From Cronobacter dublinensis subsp. dublinensis LMG 23823 (lineage in GTDB: Bacteria > Pseudomonadota > Gammaproteobacteria > Enterobacterales > Enterobacteriaceae), in NCBI RefSeq assembly GCF_001277235.1, contig NZ_CP012266.1:1674001-1738000 (forward strand): a DNA stretch of 64,000 nucleotides. Reading direction: 5' to 3'. This document shows positions 24,313 to 33,220 of this stretch, piece after piece. The notes beneath the pieces are model-generated. The model was not told where the DNA came from and searched no databases. It saw nothing but the letters and a program-made list of their open reading frames with translations. A program made the translations under genes and the position numbers. Each line of letters starts with the position of its first letter. Within the stretch, counting starts at the first letter, position 1.

Positions 24313-24577
24313 AGCACTCCATAAAATCTCGGACTATTCGCCTTATCCCTTAGGCTGATTCTGTTTTAGATTCGGCCCCCACCCTACAGGAAGGCCGACA
24401 CACTGTCTCCAGGACAAATTCGCAAAGCGTCACAAAGCGAAAATAGCGCGCATTCATTTGTTTAATCCCTGAGCCGGCGTGCTGAACAAAGCGGGGATTG
24501 TGTTGTCGGAAACCGCAAGTTTCCATTAAAATGGATCGGATTGATTTAAGCACACAAAGGGGGAAGTGCTTAGTTAT

Positions 24578-26131
24578 ATGAAACATAAAACACAGATGAT
24601 GAAAATGGGTTGGCTGGGTGCGGCAGTGATGTTGTCACTTTATACCACTTCGGGTTGGGCCTTCACTATCGACGACGTCGCAAAACAGGCGAAATCCTTA
24701 GCAGGCAAAGGCTATGAAGCGCCGAAAAGCAACCTGCCCTCCGTTTTCCGCGATATGAAATACGCGGACTACCAACAGATCCAGTTCAATCATGACAAAG
24801 CGTACTGGAGCAAAATCAAAACCCCGTTCAAGCTTGAATTCTACCATCAGGGTATGTACTTCGACACGCCGGTCGCGCTTAACGAAGTGACCGCCAATAC
24901 GGTTCGTAAAATTAAGTACAGCCCGGATTATTTTAATTTCGGCAACGTTCAGCACGATAAAGACACCGTCAAAGACCTGGGCTTCGCCGGTTTCAAAGTG
25001 CTCTACCCGATCAACAATAAAGATAAAAACGACGAAATCGTCAGCATGCTCGGGGCGAGCTATTTCCGCGTTATCGGTCAGGGCCAGGTATATGGTCTCT
25101 CTGCGCGCGGTCTGGCTATCGACACCGCGCTGCCGTCCGGCGAAGAGTTTCCGCGCTTTCGTGAGTTCTGGATCGAGCGTCCGAAAGCCACCGACAAACG
25201 TTTGACCATTTACGCGCTGCTGGATTCTCCGCGCGCGACCGGCGCCTACCGCTTCATCATTACCCCCGGGCGCGATACGGTCGTGGACGTGCAGTCAAAA
25301 GTGTACCTGCGCGATAAAGTGGGCAAGCTTGGCGTAGCGCCGCTGACCAGCATGTTCCTCTTTGGGCCGAACCAGCCGTCGCCTGCGACGAACTATCGCC
25401 CGGAACTGCATGACTCCAACGGCCTCTCTCTGCACGCCGGTAACGGCGAGTGGATCTGGCGTCCGCTGAACAACCCGAAACACCTCGCGGTCAGCACGTT
25501 CACGACTGAAAACCCGCAGGGCTTCGGTTTGCTGCAGCGTGGCCGTCAGTTCTCCCGCTTTGAAGATATCGACGATCGCTACGATCTGCGTCCGAGCGCG
25601 TGGGTAACGCCGCAGGGTCAGTGGGGCAAAGGGAAAGTCGAGCTGGTGGAAATTCCGACCAACGACGAGACCAACGATAATATCGTGGCCTACTGGACGC
25701 CGGATCAGCTGCCGGAGCCGGGTAAGGAGATGAATTTCAAATACACCATCACCTTTAGCCGCGATGAAGACAAGCTGCATGCCCCGGAAAACGCGTGGGT
25801 ACTCCAGACCCGCCGCTCTACAGGCGACGTGAAACAGTCGAACCTCATTCGTCAGCCGGACGGCACCATCGCGTTTGTGGTGGATTTCACCGGCACCGAG
25901 ATGCAAAAGCTGCCGGACAACACGCCGGTCACCGCTCAGGCGAGCATTGGCGATAACGGCGAAATCGTGGAAAACAGCGTGCGTTACAACCCGGTCACCA
26001 AAGGCTGGCGTATGACGCTGCGCGTGAAAATCAAAGACGCCAAGAAAACCACTGAAATGCGCGCGGCTCTTGTAAATGCCGACCAGCCGCTGAGTGAAAC
26101 CTGGAGTTATCAGCTACCTGCCAATGAATAA
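24578..26131 (+). CDS. opgG: OpgG, periplasmic glucan biosynthesis protein
   Basis: This 517-residue periplasmic protein has a signal peptide ending in GWA. The mature protein begins FTIDDVAKQAKSL and consists of two beta-rich domains. It is nearly collinear with E. coli OpgG, which acts on the beta-1,2-glucan backbone to add or set branches. ATG 24578 (MKHKT) is chosen; GTG 24566 lies too close to the GGGGGAA stretch, and the inner MM pair at 24596 is another choice. The last 8 bp overlap the opgH start. Confidence 0.95.
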   Translation: MKHKTQMMKMGWLGAAVMLSLYTTSGWAFTIDDVAKQAKSLAGKGYEAPKSNLPSVFRDMKYADYQQIQFNHDKAYWSKIKTPFKLEFYHQGMYFDTPVALNEVTANTVRKIKYSPDYFNFGNVQHDKDTVKDLGFAGFKVLYPINNKDKNDEIVSMLGASYFRVIGQGQVYGLSARGLAIDTALPSGEEFPRFREFWIERPKATDKRLTIYALLDSPRATGAYRFIITPGRDTVVDVQSKVYLRDKVGKLGVAPLTSMFLFGPNQPSPATNYRPELHDSNGLSLHAGNGEWIWRPLNNPKHLAVSTFTTENPQGFGLLQRGRQFSRFEDIDDRYDLRPSAWVTPQGQWGKGKVELVEIPTNDETNDNIVAYWTPDQLPEPGKEMNFKYTITFSRDEDKLHAPENAWVLQTRRSTGDVKQSNLIRQPDGTIAFVVDFTGTEMQKLPDNTPVTAQASIGDNGEIVENSVRYNPVTKGWRMTLRVKIKDAKKTTEMRAALVNADQPLSETWSYQLPANE

Positions 26132-28652
26132 GTCTACTGAGTATATCGACCTGCTGCCGCTTTCCGACATCGAGAAAGCGGCGCTGCCGACATCTGACAT
26201 GCAGGCCCTTCATCAGGCGCTGGACGCCGAAGGGCGCGTCTGGGCCCGCGAGGATGACTCCCCGCTGGGCTCGGTAAAAACGCGTCTTGAACAGCGCTGG
26301 TCAGACTCGCTCAATGGCGATCAGCTGATCAAAGACGACGAAGGCCGCACGCAGATCCAGGCGATGCCGAAGGCAACGCGTTCCTCCATGTTCCCGGACC
26401 CGTGGCGCACCAACCCGATTGGGCGCTTCTGGGATCGTCTGCGCGGTCGCGAAGTGCTGCCACGCTACATGGCGGGCCTGACGAAAGAAGAGCGCGCCGC
26501 GGAGCAGAAATGGCGTACGGTCGGCACCATACGCCGTTACATCCTGCTGCTGCTGACGCTCTCCCAGACTGTTGTCGCCACGTGGTATATGAAAACCATT
26601 CTGCCGTATCAGGGCTGGGCGCTGATCAACCCGGCTGACATGATGGGCCAGGACTGGCTGGTTTCCCTGATGCAGCTACTGCCGTATGTACTGCAAAGCG
26701 GCATCCTCATCCTGTTCGCTATCCTGTTCTGCTGGGTCAGCGCCGGTTTCTGGACCGCGCTGATGGGCTTTTTACAGCTGCTTATCGGCAAAGATAAGTA
26801 CAGTATTTCGGCCTCGACGGTGGGGGATGAGCCTATCAACCCTGAGCATCGCACCGCGCTCATCATGCCAATCTGCAACGAAGATGTAGATCGCGTGTTC
26901 GCGGGTCTGCGGGCGACCTGGGAGTCGGTGAAAGCCACCGGCCAGCAGGCGCACTTTGACGTCTATATCCTGAGCGATAGTTACAACCCGGATATCTGCG
27001 TCGCCGAGCAGAAAGCCTGGATGGAGCTGATTGCCGAAGTGCAGGGCGAAGGGCAGATTTTCTATCGCCGTCGTCGCCGTCGCGTGAAACGTAAAAGCGG
27101 CAACATCGACGATTTCTGCCGTCGCTGGGGCAACCAGTACAGCTACATGGTGGTGCTGGACGCAGACTCGGTGATGACAGGCGACTGTCTGACCGGTCTG
27201 GTACGCCTGATGGAAGCGAACCCGAACGCCGGGATCATCCAGTCGTCGCCGAAAGCGTCTGGCATGGATACGCTGTATGCGCGTTGCCAGCAGTTCGCCA
27301 CCCGCGTCTACGGGCCGCTGTTCACCGCGGGTCTGCATTTCTGGCAGTTGGGCGAATCGCACTACTGGGGCCATAACGCCATTATCCGCGTGAAGCCGTT
27401 TATCGAGCACTGCGCGCTGGCGCCGCTGCCGGGCGAAGGCTCGTTCGCAGGCTCCATCCTCTCCCACGACTTCGTGGAAGCGGCGCTGATGCGTCGTGCG
27501 GGCTGGGGCGTGTGGATTGCCTACGATCTGCCGGGCTCGTATGAGGAGTTACCGCCGAACCTGCTGGATGAGCTTAAGCGCGACCGCCGCTGGTGCCACG
27601 GTAACCTGATGAACTTCCGTCTGTTCCTGGTGAAAGGGATGCACCCGGTTCACCGCGCCGTGTTCCTGACGGGCGTGATGTCTTATCTGTCGGCGCCGCT
27701 GTGGTTCCTGTTCCTGGCGCTCTCCACGGCGCTTCAGGTGGTACATGCGCTCACCGAGCCGCAATACTTCCTGCAGCCGCGTCAGCTCTTTCCGGTCTGG
27801 CCGCAGTGGCGTCCTGAACTGGCGATAGCGCTGTTCGCCTCGACCATGGTGCTGCTGTTCCTGCCGAAACTGCTGAGCGTCATTCTCATCTGGTGTAAAG
27901 GCCCGAAAGAGTACGGCGGCTTCCTGCGCGTCACGCTCTCTCTGCTGCTGGAAGTGCTGTTCTCGGTACTGCTGGCGCCGGTGCGTATGCTGTTCCACAC
28001 CGTGTTTGTGGTGAGCGCGTTCCTCGGCTGGGAAGTGGTCTGGAACTCGCCGCAGCGCGACGACGACTCTACCCCGTGGGGCGAAGCGTTCCTGCGTCAC
28101 GGCTCGCAGTTGCTGCTGGGCCTGGTATGGGCCGTCGGGATGGCGTGGCTCGATCTGCGCTTCCTGTTCTGGCTGGCGCCTATCGTGTTCTCGCTGATCC
28201 TCTCGCCGTTCGTGTCGGTGATTTCGAGCCGCGCGACCGTGGGCCTGCGTACCAAACGCTGGAAGCTGTTCCTGATCCCGGAAGAGTATTCGCCGCCTCA
28301 GGTACTGGTGGATACCGATCGTTATCTGGAACTCAACCGCAGCCGCTCACTGGAAGATGGCTTTATGCACGCGGTGTTCCATCCGTCGTTTAACGCGCTG
28401 GCGACCGCCATGGCGACCGCGCGTCACCGTGCAAGCCACGTGCTGGAGATTGCCCGCGATCGTCACGTCGAGCAGGCGCTGAACGATACGCCGGAGAAGC
28501 TCACCCGCGACCGCCGGCTGGTGTTGTTGAGCGACCCGGTGACGATGGCGCGTATGCACTATCGCCTCTGGGCGCACCCGGAGAAATACTCCTCCTGGGT
28601 CAGCCACTACGACGAGCTGAAGCTCAACCCGCAGGCGTTGCGCGCGCAGTAA
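26124..28652 (+). CDS. opgH: OpgH, membrane glucan glucosyltransferase
   Basis: This 842-residue inner-membrane enzyme makes the linear glucan backbone from UDP-glucose. It has a long cytoplasmic N-terminus, about eight membrane helices, and a family 2 glycosyltransferase domain with ICNEDVDRVFAGLRATW, VVLDADSVMTGD, and the QxxRW-type RDRRWCHGN. In E. coli OpgH also slows FtsZ assembly when UDP-glucose is high. ATG 26124 overlaps the opgG stop (ATGAATAA), showing translational coupling. A strong terminator follows. Confidence 0.97.
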   Translation: MNKSTEYIDLLPLSDIEKAALPTSDMQALHQALDAEGRVWAREDDSPLGSVKTRLEQRWSDSLNGDQLIKDDEGRTQIQAMPKATRSSMFPDPWRTNPIGRFWDRLRGREVLPRYMAGLTKEERAAEQKWRTVGTIRRYILLLLTLSQTVVATWYMKTILPYQGWALINPADMMGQDWLVSLMQLLPYVLQSGILILFAILFCWVSAGFWTALMGFLQLLIGKDKYSISASTVGDEPINPEHRTALIMPICNEDVDRVFAGLRATWESVKATGQQAHFDVYILSDSYNPDICVAEQKAWMELIAEVQGEGQIFYRRRRRRVKRKSGNIDDFCRRWGNQYSYMVVLDADSVMTGDCLTGLVRLMEANPNAGIIQSSPKASGMDTLYARCQQFATRVYGPLFTAGLHFWQLGESHYWGHNAIIRVKPFIEHCALAPLPGEGSFAGSILSHDFVEAALMRRAGWGVWIAYDLPGSYEELPPNLLDELKRDRRWCHGNLMNFRLFLVKGMHPVHRAVFLTGVMSYLSAPLWFLFLALSTALQVVHALTEPQYFLQPRQLFPVWPQWRPELAIALFASTMVLLFLPKLLSVILIWCKGPKEYGGFLRVTLSLLLEVLFSVLLAPVRMLFHTVFVVSAFLGWEVVWNSPQRDDDSTPWGEAFLRHGSQLLLGLVWAVGMAWLDLRFLFWLAPIVFSLILSPFVSVISSRATVGLRTKRWKLFLIPEEYSPPQVLVDTDRYLELNRSRSLEDGFMHAVFHPSFNALATAMATARHRASHVLEIARDRHVEQALNDTPEKLTRDRRLVLLSDPVTMARMHYRLWAHPEKYSSWVSHYDELKLNPQALRAQ

Positions 28653-28673
28653 GCGTTTAACGTCAGAGATGAA

Positions 28674-28702
28674 AATGCCGGCCTGATGGCCGGCATTTTT
28701 TT
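28674..28702 (+). terminator. Rho-independent terminator of opgGH
   Basis: AATGCCGGCC-TGAT-GGCCGGCATT is a perfect 10-bp stem followed by a T run. Confidence 0.95.
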
Positions 28703-28758
28703 GCCCGTCTGACGGGCTGTTATACTTAAGACACTCTGTTAAAAAAGCGAGTTCGCCT

Positions 28759-28986
28759 TTGAGAATCATCGCCGTTCTGCTTGCCGTCTGGATGCTCTGC
28801 GGCTGTGGCAGCATCATCAGTCGCGCCGTGCCGGGGCAGGGACATGGCAACCAGTATTACCCCGGCGTGCAGTGGGACGTGCGTGACAGGCCGTGGCGCT
28901 TTATTCTGATGCTCGACCTGCCGTTTTCACTTATCTTCGACACGCTGCTGCTGCCGGTCGATATGCATCACGGCCCGTATGAGTAA
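28759..28986 (+). CDS. yceK: YceK, small lipoprotein (DUF1375)
   Basis: This 75-residue protein has the E. coli length. It has a signal peptide with lipobox LCGC (cysteine at about residue 16), then GSIISRAVPGQGHGNQYYPG and DLPFSLIFDTLLLPVD. The function is unknown. The start is TTG 28759, the only codon that gives the conserved N-terminus. It converges with msyB, leaving 3 bp between their stops. Confidence 0.88.
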   Translation: MRIIAVLLAVWMLCGCGSIISRAVPGQGHGNQYYPGVQWDVRDRPWRFILMLDLPFSLIFDTLLLPVDMHHGPYE

Positions 28987-28989
28987 CGC

Positions 28990-29367
28990 TTAGCGGGTGG
29001 TATCCCACTCGTCTGCCGCCGCGCGCCCCTCTTCGGTATCAAGCGGCGGCTCCAGCTGAAACTCGCCTTCATCCCATTCGTGCAGCGTATTCTCTTCCTG
29101 CCACTCCTGGCGCAGCTCAATTTCATCGAAATCGCCGTCGAACACGCTCTGCGCGGCGTCGCCGGTTAACACGGTCAGGCAGTCGCCTTCGTCGGTTTCA
29201 TCGGCGAAGAACTCCACCTGCCACATGATTTCCCCATCCTGCAGCACATACTTTTGCATGTTGAACAGCCCGACAACCGCGTCCTCTTCCTCAACTCCCG
29301 GATTCGCGGCGAGGAACTCTTCACGTGCTGCGTCAATGGCTTCTTCAAGCGTGGCGTACATAGTCAT
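28990..29367 (-). CDS. msyB: MsyB, small acidic protein
   Basis: This 125-residue, very acidic protein (124 in E. coli) begins MTMYATLEEAIDAAREEF and ends in the conserved run QEENTLHEWDEGEFQLEPP. MsyB was found as a multicopy suppressor of secretion mutants; its normal role is unclear. It lies between yceK and lpxL. In E. coli mdtG sits between msyB and lpxL, but here there is no such gene. Confidence 0.94.
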   Translation of the reverse strand: MTMYATLEEAIDAAREEFLAANPGVEEEDAVVGLFNMQKYVLQDGEIMWQVEFFADETDEGDCLTVLTGDAAQSVFDGDFDEIELRQEWQEENTLHEWDEGEFQLEPPLDTEEGRAAADEWDTTR

Positions 29368-29467
29368 AGCTTACTCCCTGAACGGACATGGTTGTTTCAG
29401 GAAAGAATAGTCGAAGATTGCGATTTGCAAGAATGAACGGGGAAAAAAGGGCGGGAGGGTGAAGAGA

Positions 29468-29492
29468 GCCCGCAACATCGCGCGTTGCGGGC
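29468..29492 (-). terminator. Hairpin after lpxL
   Basis: GCCCGCAAC-GCGCGAT-GTTGCGGGC on the minus strand, followed by TCTCTTC, lies 8 bp beyond the lpxL stop. The weak T run makes terminator strength uncertain. Confidence 0.6.
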
Positions 29493-29499
29493 AGAAGGA

Positions 29500-30420
29500 T
29501 CAGTAGCGGGACGGCACGCCCTGCGGGCGCGTCTTGAAGCGGCGATGCAGCCACATATATTGATCCGGCGCCATCAGAATGCACTTCTCGACCACCTTGT
29601 TCATCCAGGCGGCGGTCTCTTCAGCGCTGCCGATGGGCGGAGCTGGCTCCGGCTCCAGCACAATCAGCTCATAACCGCTGCCATCCGCTTTGCGGCGCGG
29701 GACAAACGGCACGATACTGGCGTTTGACATCTTCTCCAGCATCCAGGTGCCGGAAGTGGTGGCGGCCTGATCGACCGCGAAAAACGGGACGAACACGCTG
29801 TTACGCGGGCCGTAATCGTGGTCAGGCGCATACCAGATGATCTCGCCGCCTTTCAGCGCGCGGATCATGCCCTTAAGATCTTTACGGTCGAGCATCGTTT
29901 TATTGGAGCGCAGGCGTCCCCAGGTTTGCAGCCAATCGAGCAGTGGGTTGTCGTTCGGGCGGTAAACGCCAATGCCCGGCGTGTGCATACCGAACATACG
30001 CGCGCCCAGTTCCAGCGTCAGAAAATGCACGCCGATCAGCAAAATCCCCTGTTTTTGCGCCAGCAAGGCTTTAACCGGCTCGAGGCCAGACGCTTGCGTC
30101 CAGCGCGCGACGCGCCAGTCAGGCCAGAACCAGGCCATGCCGGTTTCCATCAGCCCCATGCCGACGGATTCAAAGTTCTTTACGACCAGCGCTTCACGCT
30201 CGGCTTCGCTCATTTGCGGAAAGCAGAGCTCCAGGTTGCGATGCGCGATGCGCGCGCGACGCTTCATCAGCCGCATCGCCAGGCGACCAAGCCCGCGACC
30301 CAGACGCCAGATAACCGGGTAGGGGAGCAGCACGACGAGATACAGCAGGCCGATGCCAAGCCAGGTCAGCCAGTAACGGGGGTGCAGCAGTGCGCGAGAA
30401 AATTGCGGTAAATGCGTCAT
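29500..30420 (-). CDS. lpxL: LpxL (HtrB), lauroyl acyltransferase of lipid A
   Basis: This 306-residue inner-membrane enzyme adds the secondary lauroyl chain to Kdo2-lipid IVA. It has an N-terminal membrane helix (YWLTWLGIGLLYLVVLLPYP) and the acyltransferase HxxxxxE motif in HFLTLELGARMFG. YRPNDNPLLDW and YAPDHDYGPRNSVFVP are also conserved. It is the same length as E. coli LpxL. It diverges from trhO with about 225 bp between starts. Confidence 0.97.
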   Translation of the reverse strand: MTHLPQFSRALLHPRYWLTWLGIGLLYLVVLLPYPVIWRLGRGLGRLAMRLMKRRARIAHRNLELCFPQMSEAEREALVVKNFESVGMGLMETGMAWFWPDWRVARWTQASGLEPVKALLAQKQGILLIGVHFLTLELGARMFGMHTPGIGVYRPNDNPLLDWLQTWGRLRSNKTMLDRKDLKGMIRALKGGEIIWYAPDHDYGPRNSVFVPFFAVDQAATTSGTWMLEKMSNASIVPFVPRRKADGSGYELIVLEPEPAPPIGSAEETAAWMNKVVEKCILMAPDQYMWLHRRFKTRPQGVPSRY

Positions 30421-30646
30421 GAAAATTCCATTAATTGCAGGCGAAGCCCTTTCACGGCCGGTATTGTGACATTTTTTTGCGAACGACCAAAATTCTCTGC
30501 CGTTCGCGCCGCGACGCCTGTTGTCAGATAAAAAATCGCTAAGGTGTGGAAAATGTAGCGCAAAATGTAGGGATGTAAATTAACGGTAATTGCTATATCA
30601 TGCCGGCCGTTATTTATTCCCCCCACCGATAGCAGGAACGTACACC

Positions 30647-31696
30647 ATGCCAGTGTTACACAACCGCATATCGAATGAGGAGCTGAGGGCGCGCATGCTG
30701 GCCGAAACCGAGCCGCGCACCACTATCTCATTCTATAAGTATTTCACCATCGACGACCCGAAAGGGACGCGCGATGCGCTCTATCAAGCCTTCACCGAGC
30801 TCAATGTCTTTGGCCGCATCTATCTGGCCCATGAAGGCATCAACGCGCAGATTAGCGTCCCGGAAAGCAACGTTGAGGCGTTTCGCGCGGCGCTGTATGG
30901 TTTCCACCCGGCGCTTGATGGTTTGCGCCTGAATATCGCGCTGGATGATGACGGGAAATCCTTCTGGGTGCTGCGCATGAAAGTGCGCGATCGCATCGTG
31001 GCGGACGGTATCGACGATCCGAGCTTTGACGCGAGCGACGTGGGTGAATACCTGAAGGCCGCGGAAGTAAACGCGATGCTCGATGACCCGGATGCGGTGT
31101 TTATCGATATGCGTAACCACTACGAATATGAAGTGGGCCATTTCGAGAACGCGCTGGAGATCCCGGCGGACACCTTCCGCGAGCAGCTGCCGAAAGCGGT
31201 GGAGATGATGCAGGAGTACAAAGACAAGAAAATTGTTATGTACTGCACCGGCGGGATCCGCTGTGAGAAAGCGAGCGCGTTCATGCGCCATAACGGTTTC
31301 CAGAAGGTCTGGCATATCGAAGGCGGCATTATTGAGTACGCCCGTAAAGCCCGTGAACAGGGGCTGCCGGTACGGTTCGTCGGGAAAAACTTCGTGTTTG
31401 ACGAACGCATGGGCGAGCGCATCTCGGAAGATGTCATCGCGCACTGCCACCAGTGCGGCGCGCCGTGCGACAGCCACACCAACTGCAAAAACGACGGCTG
31501 CCATCTGCTGTTTATCCAGTGCCCGGCGTGCGCCGAGAAATTTGCCGGTTGCTGCAGCGAAGTGTGCAAAGAAGAGATGGCATTGCCGGAAGACGAGCAG
31601 CGCCGCCGCCGCGCGGGTCGCGAGAACGGCAATAAAATCTTTAATAAGTCGCGCGGGCGGCTGAACACGACGCTCGGCATTCCGGACCCGGAATAA
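30647..31696 (+). CDS. trhO: TrhO (YceA), tRNA uridine-34 hydroxylase
   Basis: This 349-residue protein has an N-terminal acylphosphatase-like domain and a rhodanese domain (FIDMRNHYEYEVGHF, catalytic Cys of MYCTGGIRC at about residue 200). A C-terminal cysteine-rich part contains CHQCGAPCDSHTNC and CPACAEKFAGCC. It makes 5-hydroxyuridine at position 34 of some tRNAs using O2. ATG 30647 follows CAGGAACG. It stands alone, with a strong terminator behind it. Confidence 0.95.
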   Translation: MPVLHNRISNEELRARMLAETEPRTTISFYKYFTIDDPKGTRDALYQAFTELNVFGRIYLAHEGINAQISVPESNVEAFRAALYGFHPALDGLRLNIALDDDGKSFWVLRMKVRDRIVADGIDDPSFDASDVGEYLKAAEVNAMLDDPDAVFIDMRNHYEYEVGHFENALEIPADTFREQLPKAVEMMQEYKDKKIVMYCTGGIRCEKASAFMRHNGFQKVWHIEGGIIEYARKAREQGLPVRFVGKNFVFDERMGERISEDVIAHCHQCGAPCDSHTNCKNDGCHLLFIQCPACAEKFAGCCSEVCKEEMALPEDEQRRRRAGRENGNKIFNKSRGRLNTTLGIPDPE

Positions 31697-31708
31697 CCCG
31701 CAGGTATA

Positions 31709-31738
31709 AAAAAACCGGTCAGCTGACCGGTTTTTTTT
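31709..31738. terminator. Bidirectional terminator between trhO and yceI
   Basis: AAAACCGGTCAGCTGACCGG plus eight T is a fully palindromic stem. The A run on the other side serves the convergent yceI. Confidence 0.93.
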
Positions 31739-31753
31739 ATGCCGAAAAGGCGA

Positions 31754-32329
31754 TTACTTCTGCTTCACGCCTTCCACAGAGATAATCAGATCCACTTCCT
31801 GCGACGCCGGGCCCAGGTCGGTGGTGATGTTAAAGTCTTTCAGCTTGATTTTACCTTCCGCTTCGAAGCCCGCGCGCTCGCCACCCCACGGATCTTTACC
31901 CTGGCCCAGCAGTTTCGCTTCAAGCGTGACCGGTTTGGTTACGCCATTCAGGGTCAGGTCGCCAGTGATATCCAGCTCATCGCCATCCTTCTTCACGCCG
32001 GTGGAGGTAAAGGTCGCTTTCGGGAACTTCGCCACGTTCAGGAATTCCGCGCTGCGCAGGTGCTTGTCGCGCTCGGCGTGGTTGGTGTCAACGCTATTGG
32101 TGTTAATGGTGACGTTGACTTTATCGGCCGACGGGTTTTTCTCATCAAACGTGAACGTGCCGTCGAAATCGCGGAATGTCCCGTAGAGCCAGCTGTACCC
32201 CAGGTGCTGGATACGGAAGTTAACGAAGGCGTGCTGGCCTTCTTTATCAATCTTATAGTCGGCAGCAACGGCTGAGCCGGTGGTGAACAGCAGGGCACCC
32301 AGAGTGACCCCCAGCAGGCTTTTCTTCAT
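31754..32329 (-). CDS. yceI: YceI, periplasmic lipocalin-like protein
   Basis: This 191-residue protein has a signal peptide ending in AVA and the YceI domain with DYKIDKEGQHAFVNFRIQHLG near the mature start. The family forms a lipocalin-like barrel that holds an isoprenoid-type chain. It is induced by base and osmotic stress in E. coli. ATG at 32329-32327 matches the E. coli start. The upstream gene yceJ ends 14 bp before it, so the two form an operon. Confidence 0.95.
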   Translation of the reverse strand: MKKSLLGVTLGALLFTTGSAVAADYKIDKEGQHAFVNFRIQHLGYSWLYGTFRDFDGTFTFDEKNPSADKVNVTINTNSVDTNHAERDKHLRSAEFLNVAKFPKATFTSTGVKKDGDELDITGDLTLNGVTKPVTLEAKLLGQGKDPWGGERAGFEAEGKIKLKDFNITTDLGPASQEVDLIISVEGVKQK

Positions 32330-32343
32330 ATTTCGCTCCATGG

Positions 32344-32898
32344 TTAGTGTGACGCTTTCCCGAGCATCCGCTTCAGGGTGACGTCTTTGTCGACAAAATG
32401 GTGTTTCAGCGCGGCGGCGGCGTGCACCACCGAGAGCAGCACGACGCACCAGGCGAGCCACAGGTGAATGTCTCCTGCGAGGTCAGCCTGTTCGCCTGCG
32501 CCGCTGACGAAAGCGGGCACCTCAAACCACCCGAAAACGGATATCGGTTTGCCTTCGGCCGTTGAGATCAGATAGCCGCTGATAAGAATGGTAAACAGCA
32601 TCACATAGAGCATCACATGCGCCGCGACGGCGCTGATATGGGTGAGCCGTGAATAACTGGCGAGCGGCGGCGGGGGCGGCGAGATAAAGCGCCAGACCAC
32701 GCGCACGAGCAGAAAGACAAACAGAATGATGCCAATACTCTTGTGAATTTCTGGTGCCTGGTGATACCAGACATCGTAATAGCCGAGCGAGACCATCCAC
32801 AGCCCGAGCGCAAACATGCCGTAAACCGTCAGCGCCATCAGCCAGTGAAACAGTACTGAGATATGTCCATATCGTGTTGGTGAGTTACGCCACTGCAT
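32344..32898 (-). CDS. yceJ: YceJ, cytochrome b561-type membrane protein
   Basis: This 184-residue protein has four membrane helices. Histidines that would bind two haems b lie in FHWLMALTVYG, EIHKSIGI, HVMLYVMLF and HAAAALKHHF. It starts with WRNSPTRYGHISVLFHW. The family moves electrons across the inner membrane; the donor and acceptor here are unknown. It is the first gene of yceJ-yceI. Confidence 0.94.
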   Translation of the reverse strand: MQWRNSPTRYGHISVLFHWLMALTVYGMFALGLWMVSLGYYDVWYHQAPEIHKSIGIILFVFLLVRVVWRFISPPPPPLASYSRLTHISAVAAHVMLYVMLFTILISGYLISTAEGKPISVFGWFEVPAFVSGAGEQADLAGDIHLWLAWCVVLLSVVHAAAALKHHFVDKDVTLKRMLGKASH

Positions 32899-33220
32899 GA
32901 TTATGCGTCCATCAGTAAGAATGACTCAAACAGTGGCGTCTGGGCGCGGTAAAAGCAAACCAAAAAAACGAAACAAATTATTCAAATAATTTGAACAATA
33001 AGATATATCGTGTAAAAAACGCTAATTGATTGCTGAAACCGCTATAACGCAGCCGAATAACGTTTTTCCTGTTCGTTATAATGCCCGGTAGCAGCGTAAT
33101 AAGGATGATTAGCCGCAAAATAGTTTAGCGTTTTATCAGGTTTTGTCAGCGCGAAATCAATAATTTTGACAGTGCGCCAGGGCGGGACGGGCCGGGTGCG
33201 TTTCCCGGCCCGCTGCAAAA
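32899..33220. other. Intergenic stretch between yceJ and solA
   Basis: About 320 bp without a supported gene. E. coli has the small gene yceO here; I find no match on either strand. Near yceJ the DNA is AT-rich and should hold its promoter. A perfect hairpin, CGGGCCGGG / CCCGGCCCG at 33188-33212, lies just past the solA stop and may end or protect its transcript. Confidence 0.6.
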
